Assembly: GCF_016919005.1 (NCBI RefSeq)
Contig: NZ_JAFFQE010000001.1
Location: 868,001-932,000 of the forward strand
Direction of reading: 5' to 3'
DNA length: 64,000 nucleotides
Origin: Desulfopila inferna
GTDB taxonomy: Bacteria > Desulfobacterota > Desulfobulbia > Desulfobulbales > Desulfocapsaceae
In this document: piece after piece, positions 16,682 to 26,311 of the stretch
How positions within the stretch are numbered: the first letter of the stretch is position 1
How the letters are laid out: every line of letters begins with the position of its first letter
Position numbers and translations under genes: made by a program
The notes under the pieces: generated by a model
Database searches by the model: none
Told to the model about the DNA's origin: nothing
What the model saw: the letters and a program-made list of their open reading frames with translations, nothing else

Positions 16682-19286
16682 AATACAAGAGCTCAGAGCT
16701 TTAAACGGACCAAATAAACATTCCAGACATCCGGTGATTTTCATGGTTCTGGATATCGGAGATTTTGAAGATCGGCCTTCGCATACAATCGCAGGTTTTC
16801 CGGAGAGATTGGTGAAGCTTCTTCCAACTCTGCGGGAGCATCAATGTTCGATCGGCAAACCCGGCGGTTTTGTACAGAGGCTGCACACGGGAACCTGGGC
16901 CGGCCATATCATCGAACACGTCGCCATTGAACTTCAATGCCTTGCCGGCATGGAGGTTAAATATGGAAAAACCCTTGATACAACGCAGAGAGGAATATAC
17001 ATCGTGGTCTTTCGATACCTCGTTGAATCCGCGGGATTAACAGCGGCGAAAGAGGCGGTATCGCTCTTTGAGGCAATAGTGGAAGGAAAGAGTCCCGATG
17101 TCGGCAAGGTAATTGCCGAACTCAAGGTTCTGCGCGAGAACGATATGCTGGGGCCCACTACCTGGAGCATTGTCAAGGAAGCGAAGTCGAGGAACATTCC
17201 TTTTATCCGGCTCAATCAAGAGAGTTACATCCAGTTGGGATACGGTGCCCATCAAAAACGCATTCAGGCCTCCATAACCAGCCAGACCTCGGCCATTGCC
17301 GTGGAGACCGCCGATGAAAAGACCAATGTAAAGAAGTTTCTGAAAAGAGCGGGAATTCCTGTTCCGAGCGGTCGGTTGGTTACCACGGAAGAAGAGGCTA
17401 TGGCTGTTTTCGATGAAATTGGAGGAGCTGTCGTTGTCAAGCCGGATGTAGGCAATCACGGTAAGGGCTCCACCATCAATGTTACCGAACCTGGGCATCT
17501 GCAGAAGGCTTTTCTGGCAGCCCAGCCCTATTGTTCGGATGTAATTGTCGAAGAATATGTTCAAGGGGGAGATTTTCGCCTTCTGGTGATAGATGGAAAG
17601 TTTGTGGCGGCAGCAAGGCGGGAACCTGCTCATGTCATCGGTGATGGAAAATCTTCCATCAGGGATCTCATTGAAAAGATCAATACCGACCCTCGCCGCG
17701 GCTTTGGCCATGAAAAAGTGCTGACCCAGATAGATATCAACGATATGACGAAAAGGCTATTGTCCCTGCGCGGACAATCTCCGGAATACTCCCCGGCGGA
17801 AGGAGAAAAGGTGTATCTGAAGACCACCGCCAATCTGAGCCAGGGCGGTACGGCAACGGATGTAACCGATGAGGTAAACCCGGAAATTCGCCTGATGGCG
17901 GAACGAACCGCCCGGATTATCGGTCTGGACTGTGTGGGGGTGGACGCTCTGGCGCTCGATATATCGCTGCCCCTGCGCCAATCCGGTCTTAAGGTGATCG
18001 AGGTAAATGCCGCACCGGGATTTCGCATGCACCTGGAGCCAACCAGCGGACAACCGCGCAATGTGGCCAAGCCGATAGTCGACATGCTTTTTCCGGGAGG
18101 TTACGTTCAGGTCCCCGTTGTGGCTGTCACCGGAACAAACGGAAAAACCACGACCTGCAAGTTGATCGCCCATACCTTGAAGTATTCCGGTAAAATCGTG
18201 GGATTGACCTGCACAACCGGCATTGGGATCGATGGCAACTTTATCCTGAACGGGGATTACAGCGGTCCGGAAGGCGCCGGCATTGTTTTGCGGGAACCCA
18301 CCGTGGATCATATCGTTTTGGAAGTGGCACGAGGAGGGCTGGTGCGGCGGGGTCTTGGTGTGGATGAAGTCGACGTGGGAGTTTTGTTGAATATCGGCAG
18401 TGATCATCTGGGCACCGACTGGATAGAAACCAGGGAGGATCTGAGCCTGGTAAAATCGACGGTCATAGAGGTAGTCAAAGATTCGGGTACCTCGGTTCTC
18501 AACGCCGACGACGGCATGACCATGAATGTCGTGGATCGGGCCCGCGGCAATATTATTTTGTTCTCGCTGGATCCGAACAACCAGAAGATCAGAGAGCATA
18601 TGCAGCAGGGAGGCACCGTAGTCACGGTAGAGAACCGCATTGCCGTTATCCGCAACAGCGAGCTGGACATTCCCGTCTGCACGCTTGAGGAAATTCCCAT
18701 TACCTTTGACGGTCTCGTCGATTTTAATATCGCCAATACCCTCGCCGCCATCGCGGCGCTGCACGGCATGAATCAGCCCCTGGAACAGATCCGCAACGGG
18801 ATTATGACCTTCTATCCATCGGCCAATCAGAATCCGGGACGAATGAACCTGTTCGATTTTCAAAACTACAAGGTGCTGGTCGATTATTGCCACAACCCCG
18901 ATTCAGCCCGTGCTCTGGCTGCATTATTGCCGCGGCTCTCACCGGGGAGGAAAATTGCACTATGCCACGGTACCGGCAATCGTACCGATGAGCAAATCAT
19001 AGAATATGGCATAGCTCTGGCTTCAATATACGATTATGTCGTATTGGCTGATTTCGATCCTCGCAGCAGGCCCGCCGGAGAAACTTCCCGTCTGGTTCGT
19101 GAGGGGCTGATAAAAGGAGGGGTTCGGGAAGATTTTATCGACATCGTTGCCGAGCCGGAAAAAGCCGTGGAGTATCTTTTTTCCAAGGCGGAAAAAGGAG
19201 ATCTGCTGGTCATCAATCCCGACGAACTGGAACCGGTTATGAGCCAGGTCAGAGAACGCTATAGGAAGCTGGTTACACATATTTGA
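16674..19286 (+). CDS. cphA: Cyanophycin synthetase
   Basis: This 870-residue enzyme polymerises Asp and Arg, using ATP for both bonds, into the nitrogen-storage polymer cyanophycin. An N-terminal domain (about 1-200) is followed by an ATP-grasp module (about 210-470; VVVKPDVGNHGKGSTI, VEEYVQGGDFRLLVIDG, EVNAAPGFRMH). A Mur-ligase-like module then has P-loop TGTNGKTTT near 483-491 and the C-terminal DYCHNPDSARAL. Length and order match the canonical CphA. It overlaps cphB by eight bases, so synthesis and breakdown genes share one transcript. Downstream at 19418 is an ADP-ribosylglycohydrolase gene. Confidence 0.96.
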   Translation: MIEIQELRALNGPNKHSRHPVIFMVLDIGDFEDRPSHTIAGFPERLVKLLPTLREHQCSIGKPGGFVQRLHTGTWAGHIIEHVAIELQCLAGMEVKYGKTLDTTQRGIYIVVFRYLVESAGLTAAKEAVSLFEAIVEGKSPDVGKVIAELKVLRENDMLGPTTWSIVKEAKSRNIPFIRLNQESYIQLGYGAHQKRIQASITSQTSAIAVETADEKTNVKKFLKRAGIPVPSGRLVTTEEEAMAVFDEIGGAVVVKPDVGNHGKGSTINVTEPGHLQKAFLAAQPYCSDVIVEEYVQGGDFRLLVIDGKFVAAARREPAHVIGDGKSSIRDLIEKINTDPRRGFGHEKVLTQIDINDMTKRLLSLRGQSPEYSPAEGEKVYLKTTANLSQGGTATDVTDEVNPEIRLMAERTARIIGLDCVGVDALALDISLPLRQSGLKVIEVNAAPGFRMHLEPTSGQPRNVAKPIVDMLFPGGYVQVPVVAVTGTNGKTTTCKLIAHTLKYSGKIVGLTCTTGIGIDGNFILNGDYSGPEGAGIVLREPTVDHIVLEVARGGLVRRGLGVDEVDVGVLLNIGSDHLGTDWIETREDLSLVKSTVIEVVKDSGTSVLNADDGMTMNVVDRARGNIILFSLDPNNQKIREHMQQGGTVVTVENRIAVIRNSELDIPVCTLEEIPITFDGLVDFNIANTLAAIAALHGMNQPLEQIRNGIMTFYPSANQNPGRMNLFDFQNYKVLVDYCHNPDSARALAALLPRLSPGRKIALCHGTGNRTDEQIIEYGIALASIYDYVVLADFDPRSRPAGETSRLVREGLIKGGVREDFIDIVAEPEKAVEYLFSKAEKGDLLVINPDELEPVMSQVRERYRKLVTHI

Positions 19287-19417
19287 TGAACGCTATCCGG
19301 GAACCGGCAGTTGCACTAAATTACATTCTGACTGCCCCTGAAATTCAGTATTTTCTGGCCCAGGCCGGGACTGCTCTTTTCATCGGGACATCATAAACCA
19401 TCAAAAAAGCCAGCGAA

Positions 19418-20200
19418 ATGATCGGAGCAATCGCCGGGGACATTATCGGTTCGATATACGAGCACTCCCCGATAAAAACAAAAAATTTCATTCTCTTTCA
19501 TCCACACTGCACCTTCACAGATGATAGCGTGCTCACCATCGGTGTTGCCGAAGCTATACTTACCGGCCGCCCCTACCTGGAAGCGGTGCGAGAAATCGGG
19601 CGGCGCTATCCTGGCGCAGGCTACGGCGGATCCTTTGTCAACTGGCTTCATTCCGACAAACCTCACCCCTATAACAGCTGGGGCAACGGCGCTGCCATGC
19701 GTGCCAGTCCCGTCGGCTTTGGTTTTTCCACAGAGGATGAAGTGCTGCAGCAGGCAAAAGAAACCGCGGAGATCTCCCATAACCACCCGGAGGGAATAAA
19801 GGGAGCGCAGGCCACGGCTCTTGCCGTTTTCATCGCAAGAACGGGGAAGGGAAAGGAGCAGATCAGATCGCAGATCATGCGGCGCTTCGGCTATGACTTA
19901 AAGCGCAGTGTCGAGGATATCCGCCCCTCTTATACCTTTGATATCTCCTGCCAGGGAACCGTACCCGAGGCCATCATAGCATTTCTCGATTCTGACTCAT
20001 ATGAGGATTCCATACGGAACGCCGTCTCACTGGGCGGCGACAGCGACACTCTCGCCTGCATTACCGGTGGTATTGCTGAAGCGTTCTATGGTGGCGTACC
20101 GGAGGAGATTGCCTTAAAGGTAGAGGAGTATCTGACGCCGCATCTATGGAAAATTTGCGAGAGATTCCGTCAGAAGTATCCGAATTCCCCTACCCACTAA
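19418..20200 (+). CDS. ADP-ribosylglycohydrolase family protein (DraG-like)
   Basis: The 260-residue protein has the ADP-ribosylglycohydrolase fold and its metal-binding motifs: GAIAGDIIGSIYE at the N terminus, FTDDSVLTIG, GAAMRASPVGF, SHNHPEGIKGAQATA and the C-terminal GGDSDTLACITGGIAEAFYG. It removes ADP-ribose from a protein or other acceptor. DraG reactivates nitrogenase reductase, but no nif or draT gene is near. It lies 130 bases after cphA on the same strand and may share its transcript. A candidate ADP-ribosyltransferase is 4.3 kb further on. Confidence 0.92.
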   Translation: MIGAIAGDIIGSIYEHSPIKTKNFILFHPHCTFTDDSVLTIGVAEAILTGRPYLEAVREIGRRYPGAGYGGSFVNWLHSDKPHPYNSWGNGAAMRASPVGFGFSTEDEVLQQAKETAEISHNHPEGIKGAQATALAVFIARTGKGKEQIRSQIMRRFGYDLKRSVEDIRPSYTFDISCQGTVPEAIIAFLDSDSYEDSIRNAVSLGGDSDTLACITGGIAEAFYGGVPEEIALKVEEYLTPHLWKICERFRQKYPNSPTH

Positions 20201-20719
20201 TGAAAAAAAGCGTTCATCTTTCCGAATGAGCTGCCATCTTCCTGTGCCTGATCCCCCAAACACCCCTTCGAAAAACGCCATGCTCAGGTTTTTTTAGGCG
20301 GCTTGTAGCCCCCCAGGTTTGCTGAGAAACACCTACAGCCATAAAGGTCTTGGGATCAAAGCGATTTATAATTTTTTCCGCCGATTTTGCCACTATTTCA
20401 AAGGAGTCCTGTTTCAAAGATAATTGTAAGAATGATAATCTGCTGGTCCAGACGAACCTCCAACAGGAGAACCGTCCTTGGTGGAATTCGGCTTTTCCAG
20501 GAAAAACCACTATCCATAATTTGCCCGGCTGGATTTTTCCGGGCTCTTGAAAAATCATAGATAAAGAGAAATAATTAGTTTAGGTTTACAGTCCATATGA
20601 AAAGATTTATCCAGCCTTTATTGTCGGCTTTGCTGCCAATGGCTTTGGGATATCAAGACATCCGGGAAGATCCCGCCTCCCTTAACGGACTGACGATGAA
20701 GACAGAAGGAAAAAAGACA
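20201..20719. other. Stretch before the MarR gene
   Basis: No supported gene. A small hairpin, GCCCGG-CTGGATTTTT-CCGGGC, lies at about 20522-20543. An in-frame extension of the MarR gene to 20597 is possible but has no ribosome binding site and encodes a segment atypical of the family. The MarR/abl promoter and operator probably lie at its right end. Confidence 0.4.
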
Positions 20720-21223
20720 ATGGACCAGGAACCGCAGGTTCCCAAACAAAACTATGAGCTGAGAATCCTGCAGTCTTTACGTCGCATCATCAGATCAATA
20801 GACATTCACTCCCGCAAACTGGCAACCGAACACAAGATAACCGGGCCGCAACTCGGCTGTCTGCTGGCGTTGAAAGAGACCGGACCACTGACCAGTTCAA
20901 AACTGGCACGGAAGGTCTATCTCAGTCCCAGTACGATTGTCGGCATCATCGACAGGCTTGAAGAAAAGGGACTGGTGCAGCGCAGTCGCGACAGCAGAGA
21001 CCGCCGTCTCATCCATATCTGTATCACCACCGCCGGCCAAGAATTAGTTGCCGCCGCGCCCTCACTCCTGCAGGATACGCTGTCCAATGCCCTTGTAGAG
21101 CTTCCTGAATCCGAGCAGATCTCTATTACCATGGCTCTGGAAAAACTTGTCGATCTGCTGGAGGCACGCCATATAGGTGCCGCACCGGTTCTGGAAACAG
21201 GTCCCCTCGATTCCTCAAAATAA
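20720..21223 (+). CDS. MarR-family transcriptional regulator
   Basis: Winged-helix regulator of 167 residues. The core reads ITGPQLGCLLALKETGPLTS, then LARKVYLSPSTIVGIIDRLE (recognition helix) and the wing GLVQRSRDSRDRRLIHICIT. AGAAGGA about ten bases before the ATG at 20720 supports this start; ATGs at 20696 and 20597 are alternatives. It sits directly ahead of ablA-ablB on the same strand and is the obvious candidate to control N-acetyl-beta-lysine synthesis, perhaps in response to salt. That link is inferred from position only. Confidence 0.85.
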   Translation: MDQEPQVPKQNYELRILQSLRRIIRSIDIHSRKLATEHKITGPQLGCLLALKETGPLTSSKLARKVYLSPSTIVGIIDRLEEKGLVQRSRDSRDRRLIHICITTAGQELVAAAPSLLQDTLSNALVELPESEQISITMALEKLVDLLEARHIGAAPVLETGPLDSSK

Positions 21224-21568
21224 TTCCCTACAACCAGTCTCTTTCCCCTCAAATTACCCATACCAGGCAGCCGGCGCGAACCCCATGACTTGACAACACC
21301 GATATTTTCTACTATAATCCTTCGTACACAAATTATTAGTGCGCCAACCTACTGCTCATCTCTGCATGAGCATCCTGAAAACCAAGAAAGAAAACAAGAC
21401 GATGAGCCCCTGGCGCTCACGCAGTACCGATTGTGGCTCAAACGTCGACCATCTTGCCGCTTTTTGCGGTTCAACAAGAATATAGCGCAACGGCCGCCTT
21501 GCCCGAGATGCAGCTTTATCGGTCTGCACTCCAGGGAATGGCTTATTGCAAGCAAGGATCTTTTGATT

Positions 21569-22891
21569 ATGACAAAGAATATTTTTTGCACAAGTCAACG
21601 AAAAATCGCCGATCATCTCAGTGACGAAAAAGTAGCCCTCTCCAAATGGAGTAGCTGGCACTGGCAGTTGAAAAATGCAATCACAGAGGTGGAGACTTTC
21701 GAGGAACTTCTGGATATCAATCTCGAACCATTAGAGAGGCGCAAGGTCGAGATGACCATGAAAAAATTTCCGATGTCGATCACGCCTTATTATCTTTCCT
21801 TAATCGATCGAAAGGACTTCCGGAACGACCCCGTCTTCCGCCAGGCTTTTCCCAATTCCAAGGAATTGCATATCGAAAAATGCGATATGGCCGATCCGCT
21901 GGCAGAGGACAAGGACAGCCCGGCACCCGGTATCACCCATCGTTATCCTGACCGGGTGCTCTTTCATATCAGCAATGTCTGTTCCATGTACTGCCGCCAC
22001 TGTACGCGCAAGCGTAAAGTCGGTGATGCCGACTCAATCCCCAACAGAGCCCAGCTCCGTGAAGGAATAGAATATATCCGCAACACCCCGGAGGTGCGTG
22101 ATGTTCTGCTCTCCGGCGGCGATCCCCTGATGCTCAGCGACATCCAGCTCGACTGGATTCTCAGCGAACTCCGCGCCATCGACCATGTGCAGGTAATTCG
22201 CATCGGTTCACGAATGCCCGTGGTGCTGCCGTATCGCATCACCGACGAGCTGGTTGAGATGTTGAAGAAGCATCATCCGTTATGGATCAACACCCACTTC
22301 AACCATCCACGTGAAATTACCAGCTCATCCCGCCAGGCCCTGAAAAAAATGGCAGATGCGGGCATTCCCCTGGGAAATCAGTCGGTACTGCTGGCCGGCG
22401 TAAATGATTGTCAGAGGATTATTAAATCATTGGTCAGCAAGCTTGTCGAAAATCGGGTGCGACCCTACTATCTTTACCAGTGCGATCTTTCCGAAGGACT
22501 ATCACATTTCCGGACCCCCATCGGCAAGGGCATCGAGATTATGGAAGGCTTGATCGGTCACACCAGCGGTTTTTCCGTACCAACCTATGTGGTCGACGCT
22601 CCCGGCGGCGGCGGCAAAATTCCTCTTACTCCTAATTATCTGATTTCACTGTCAACCAATAAGGTGGTGCTGCGAAATTACGAAGGAGTGATTACAACCT
22701 ATAAAGAACCGGACAGCTACAAGGAAAACTTCTGCGACCGCAAATGTGATGAGTGCAATCTGCAGCTCAAGCTCGAGGATGGGGAAGAAACCGCCATCAC
22801 CGGTATTGAAAAATTGCTGTCAGACTACGACAAAACAATCAGTCTGACCCCGCAGAACAATTCACGAATGGACAGGCGTAATGGCTCTTGA
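21569..22891 (+). CDS. ablA: Lysine 2,3-aminomutase
   Basis: This radical SAM, PLP-dependent enzyme turns L-alpha-lysine into L-beta-lysine. The cluster motif is CSMYCRHC, in the context [19 protein letters not shown]. Other landmarks are GDPLMLSD and the PLP-lysine region [11 protein letters not shown], and a Cys-rich C terminus (CDRKCDECN) typical of the family. The ATG at 21569 gives 440 residues, matching the usual 416-470; a longer frame from 21290 has an unrelated N terminus. It overlaps ablB by 11 bases. The stretch 21224-21568 otherwise shows no gene. Confidence 0.94.
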   Translation: MTKNIFCTSQRKIADHLSDEKVALSKWSSWHWQLKNAITEVETFEELLDINLEPLERRKVEMTMKKFPMSITPYYLSLIDRKDFRNDPVFRQAFPNSKELHIEKCDMADPLAEDKDSPAPGITHRYPDRVLFHISNVCSMYCRHCTRKRKVGDADSIPNRAQLREGIEYIRNTPEVRDVLLSGGDPLMLSDIQLDWILSELRAIDHVQVIRIGSRMPVVLPYRITDELVEMLKKHHPLWINTHFNHPREITSSSRQALKKMADAGIPLGNQSVLLAGVNDCQRIIKSLVSKLVENRVRPYYLYQCDLSEGLSHFRTPIGKGIEIMEGLIGHTSGFSVPTYVVDAPGGGGKIPLTPNYLISLSTNKVVLRNYEGVITTYKEPDSYKENFCDRKCDECNLQLKLEDGEETAITGIEKLLSDYDKTISLTPQNNSRMDRRNGS

Positions 22892-23714
22892 TCAAATCGA
22901 ATCCTTCGGGCACTCGCTGATTCAGCACGGTCCCTCCAATGACCGGGTCTACCTGATGAAATTGGACAGCAGCGACCTCCCCGATATTCTGGCGCATATC
23001 GATGAACTTGCCACACAGCGCGGCTATTCAAAGATATTTGCCAAAATCCCAGCCTCTGCCGGAGATTTTTTCCGGCAGAGCGGGTACCAGATCGAGGCAG
23101 CTATCCCGAACTTTTACAATGGTGAGGATGACGGCCTCTTTATGGCCCGCTATTACCAGGCCGGGCGCATGGTGGATCCTGCTTCCGAACAGGTCGAAAA
23201 AGTTATCGAAAAAGCTCGGCAAAAAGCCGCTCCCAGGAAAAATGGGAATAGCAGTTTTTTGGAATGCCGGCTGGCGGCCCCGAAGGACTGCCCGCAGATG
23301 AGCGAGCTTTACCGGCAAATTTTTGCAAGCTACCCCTTCCCCATTGACGATCCGCAATACCTGCGCTGCACTATGGCCGAAAATGTTGTCTATGCGGGCA
23401 TATGGCAAGATGAAAAATTAACTGCACTGGCCTCGGCGGAAGTCGACAGGAAGGCGGCCAATGCCGAAATGACCGACTTTGCCACCCATCCCGACTATCG
23501 CGGTCAGGGCCTGGCCACGATCCTGCTGCAGAAGCTGGAAGGATTGATGAAAAAAGACGGCATCAAGACCTGCTACACCATTGCCAGAGCAACCAGCTAC
23601 GGCATGAATATCACCTTCGCGGCAAATGGCTATGTTTTCGCCGGCACCCTGATCAACAACACGCAGATTTCAGGTTCTCTTGAGAGTATGAATATCTGGT
23701 ACAAGCAGATATAG
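22881..23714 (+). CDS. ablB: Beta-lysine N6-acetyltransferase
   Basis: GNAT-family enzyme of 277 residues that acetylates beta-lysine, giving the compatible solute N-epsilon-acetyl-beta-lysine known from methanogens and some bacteria. The acetyl-CoA site is [20 protein letters not shown], about residues 205-225, and the C-terminal half ([17 protein letters not shown]) is typical of putative beta-lysine acetyltransferases. Overlap with ablA by 11 bases indicates coupling. Together the pair makes an osmolyte, pointing to a saline or fluctuating habitat. Confidence 0.92.
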   Translation: MALDQIESFGHSLIQHGPSNDRVYLMKLDSSDLPDILAHIDELATQRGYSKIFAKIPASAGDFFRQSGYQIEAAIPNFYNGEDDGLFMARYYQAGRMVDPASEQVEKVIEKARQKAAPRKNGNSSFLECRLAAPKDCPQMSELYRQIFASYPFPIDDPQYLRCTMAENVVYAGIWQDEKLTALASAEVDRKAANAEMTDFATHPDYRGQGLATILLQKLEGLMKKDGIKTCYTIARATSYGMNITFAANGYVFAGTLINNTQISGSLESMNIWYKQI

Positions 23715-23779
23715 CTGCCGGTGTTTCCTGAGTGCTTCATCTCTCTACCTGCCTTCTGCACCCGTATATGCCGAGAGAT

Positions 23780-23906
23780 TTTTTCCTGTTGTTTCGGCAA
23801 GAAAATAATCTTATGATTAAATTTGGAACTAACCCCTTTCGGGTACATTCCTGAGTCCGATTACCCAAAAATGGCGGTGAGCCCGGCGAACATCAACAAT
23901 TTACAG
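23780..23906. repeat. Fragments of dispersed repeats B and A
   Basis: A B-type segment (CCTGTTGTTTCGGCAAGAAA, near 23786) matches the hairpin at 49-72. An A-type segment (ATGGCGGTGAGCCCGGCGAA, 23871-23890), followed by CATCAACAATTTACAG, matches the ends of the copies at 4485 and 27669 with the middle lost. They fill the gap between ablB and the flavodoxin gene; nothing else is seen there. Confidence 0.55.
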
Positions 23907-24024
23907 TTTCCTTCTAACATCGTCGATAAGCTGCATATCTATAAATACATCCATTTGTCCATACCGAAATGCGGGATTCTCTTAAAAGCACCGCAACAAG
24001 GCCATCGACCATCAGGAGCAGCCC

Positions 24025-24492
24025 GTGAACATTCCACAGAAAAAAATTTTGATACTTTACCATTCACAGGGCGGGACAATGAAGCTTATGGCCCGCAGGT
24101 TTGCAGAGGGAGCGGCGATGGAGGAAAATATTGCTGTAACCTTGAAAAAAGCAGCGGACGCGACCCTGGAAGACCTGCTTGGCTGTGACGGAATAGCCAT
24201 TGGTTCTCCTGAATATTTCGGAACGATGGCAGGTATGATCAAAGATTTCTTTGATCGTACATACGAGCTTGCCAGAAACGAAACCATCGGGCTTCCATAC
24301 GTCATTTTTGTATGCGCCGGCAATGATGGACGCCAAGCAATCACCCAGATAGAACGAATTGCCGCCGGCTACAAATGGAATAAGGTCCAGGAGCACCTGC
24401 GGATCGTCGGCCATCCGACTGAGAAGGATCTGGGGGATGTGGAGGAACTGGGCCAGACCTTGGCGGCAGGACTGGATTTTGGCATTTTTTAA
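24025..24492 (+). CDS. Flavodoxin-fold NAD(P)H-dependent reductase
   Basis: A 155-residue flavodoxin-like protein. The FMN phosphate loop is ILYHSQGGTMKLMA near the N terminus, followed by the flavin-side loop GSPEYFGTMAGMIKDFFDRT and VCAGNDGRQAITQIE. It resembles NADPH-dependent FMN reductases or WrbA-like domains and would carry electrons in the cytoplasm. The GTG start follows AGGAG. Its partner is unknown; the gene stands alone between repeats and a convergent gene of unknown role. Confidence 0.85.
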   Translation: MNIPQKKILILYHSQGGTMKLMARRFAEGAAMEENIAVTLKKAADATLEDLLGCDGIAIGSPEYFGTMAGMIKDFFDRTYELARNETIGLPYVIFVCAGNDGRQAITQIERIAAGYKWNKVQEHLRIVGHPTEKDLGDVEELGQTLAAGLDFGIF

Positions 24493-24521
24493 CCCGGTTG
24501 AATTGAATGGCAGTAAGGCAT

Positions 24522-25145
24522 TTATCCGGAAAATGGCCGGATGTCGGCGGTTTTGATGAAATCAGGGGATAAGATAATCACATCCTCTGATCTGCCCGAC
24601 ATATAGACAAGTACCGCATCCTTGCTCATATCCACCTCATAAATTTCCCCACCTCCCTGAGAGGTATCTTTCCACCTCTCTGCAAACCTTCTTGCTCTTT
24701 TTATATCAGGAGTCCATGCCAGGCTTCTCCTGAATCCGGTCACCGAGCCTCTGTAGGCTGTGGTAGAATCGGGAAACAGGGGTTTACCGCATTTTCTCAG
24801 CCCGGTCTTGTCACAGAGGTTGAAAAGTTTTTCCCATAATGCAGCATCTCCGCCCGAGGAAAAGGGTGCGTTTTCTTTGCCATATAAAAATAACACGGCT
24901 TCTTCAAATTTACCGCAATGACGAAATTCATCGATATTATTGGTCAAAAACTGAATATGATCTCTATGATTGAGAATATACATAGCCTTTAGAGGGTCGG
25001 CTTCCTCAGCCAGAGCACCCTTGATTTTAACGAGTTTCTCTTCAAGCTCCTGTTCGTGCCTTAACTGCATCTGAGGACTGTCGAAGGAACCCAAGAAAAC
25101 ATCCGGCTGGTAAAGAAAGATAATTTTATCTAAATTCCACTTCAT
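24522..25145 (-). CDS. Candidate ADP-ribosyltransferase-fold protein
   Basis: No named family is recognised with certainty. Residues 1-110 are helical and acidic. The C-terminal part has three pieces in the order expected of R-S-E-class ADP-ribosyltransferases: Arg132 in AYRGSVTGF, SLAWT (141-145) followed by a helix DIKRARRFAERW, and Glu187 in SGRSEDVIIL, with strand GGEIYEVDMSKDAVLVYM between. Similar YRG...WT...A..FA...E patterns occur in phage and bacterial hypothetical proteins. Function is unproven; it could modify a host protein or be part of a defence or toxin module. A DraG-like hydrolase lies at 19418. Confidence 0.55.
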   Translation of the reverse strand: MKWNLDKIIFLYQPDVFLGSFDSPQMQLRHEQELEEKLVKIKGALAEEADPLKAMYILNHRDHIQFLTNNIDEFRHCGKFEEAVLFLYGKENAPFSSGGDAALWEKLFNLCDKTGLRKCGKPLFPDSTTAYRGSVTGFRRSLAWTPDIKRARRFAERWKDTSQGGGEIYEVDMSKDAVLVYMSGRSEDVIILSPDFIKTADIRPFSG

Positions 25146-25329
25146 TGTATTCCCTCTATATTATCAAACAGAAAGATCCCGGAAAAGGCATAGAGTCGCC
25201 GAGACCGGAGTACCGTATGCCAGGGACAATACCTGATACGATCATCAAAAGCGACAGGAAAGAGTAAGATTCGTGCGCGCAAAAAGAGGCTTGTTAGCCG
25301 AGTTTAGCGGCAAGCTCATCAAGTTTTTC

Positions 25330-26100
25330 CTACTCCACATAGATCATTTTTTTCGTCATTCCGCCATCAACGACAAATGATTGACCCGTAATAAAAGCTG
25401 CCTCGCTGCTCAGCAAATACGCAGCAAGAGCGGCGATATCCTCTCCGACTCCGACTCGTCCCGCCGGATGCTGCCGATGATCCTCCCAGCTGAGCCGCGA
25501 ATCATATCGCTGTGATTTCTTTTTAAGGGAGCTTACATCGATCCATCCCGGAAGAATGGCATTGACCCGGATACTACCGGAAAAGCTGATAGCCAGGGCA
25601 TGAGTGAGAGAAACAAGACCACCCTTTGAAGCGGCATACGCTTCCGTATTGGGTTCGGACTGCAGAGCCCGGGTTGAGGCGATATTGACGATGGCTCCAT
25701 TCTGTCGTGTCAGATGCGGCGCAGCATGTTTAACCATCAGGAATGAGCCAGTCAGATTGGTCCGCAGCATGGTTTCCCAATCATTTAGATCCAGCAGAGT
25801 AACCGGGCCCTGCCGCGGGTTGGATATTCCGGCGTTGTTGATCAACCCGCCCAGTGAACCGTAAGTTTTGACCGCCAGATCGACACAGGCGATGACATCC
25901 TTTTCGTCTCCTACGTCCGTTTCAATAAAGCTGAGACGCTCAGGCGCATTGAGATGCTCTGCCAGCTCTTCTCCCGCCTCCCGATCGCTATCCGCTATTA
26001 TCACGAAGGCATCACGCTTCAAAAGGTGTTCCACTATGGCCCGGCCGATCCCCTGGGCTCCGCCGGTTACAATGATGGCCATGCCGGTAAAATCCATCAT
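25330..26100 (-). CDS. Short-chain dehydrogenase/reductase
   Basis: Classical SDR of 256 residues. The dinucleotide motif is TGGAQGIGRA (residues 12-21), the structural motif NNAG and the catalytic pair YAASK, and the C terminus is FITGQSFVVDGGM. Asp at the end of beta2 (IIADSDREAG) suggests NAD(H) preference. An AGGAG site precedes the tandem ATGATG, so start is the first or second Met. The substrate is unknown. It stands alone; the rubrerythrin gene is upstream on the same strand, separated by a hairpin. Confidence 0.92.
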   Translation of the reverse strand: MMDFTGMAIIVTGGAQGIGRAIVEHLLKRDAFVIIADSDREAGEELAEHLNAPERLSFIETDVGDEKDVIACVDLAVKTYGSLGGLINNAGISNPRQGPVTLLDLNDWETMLRTNLTGSFLMVKHAAPHLTRQNGAIVNIASTRALQSEPNTEAYAASKGGLVSLTHALAISFSGSIRVNAILPGWIDVSSLKKKSQRYDSRLSWEDHRQHPAGRVGVGEDIAALAAYLLSSEAAFITGQSFVVDGGMTKKMIYVE

Positions 26101-26255
26101 GAAGCTACTCCTGTGAAAATTTTTTGGAAACTATTATCAACCTGAGGAATGCTGGCCATTAGGCAAGTGCAGCCATAAAAAAGCTCACCGCCACCTCTTT
26201 CACGGGGCGAGAAAATTCTGAGTTCAGGAATAATCAGAACAGAGCAAACAGCAAC

Positions 26256-26283
26256 GGCCGGAGAGCAGCAGCTTTCTCCGGCC
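26256..26283 (-). terminator. Hairpin downstream of the rubrerythrin gene
   Basis: GGCCGGAGA and TCTCCGGCC form a 9-bp GC-rich stem about 30 bases past the rubrerythrin stop. On the minus strand it is followed by a moderately T-rich stretch, so intrinsic termination is likely but not ideal. Confidence 0.6.
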
Positions 26284-26311
26284 GGAGCATTGCGGGTTAG
26301 GAAGAGACAGT

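Noticed and set aside
17757-18893. 378-codon minus-strand open frame
   Set aside because: Shadow of cphA, where ATP-grasp and Mur-ligase motifs fix the real frame.
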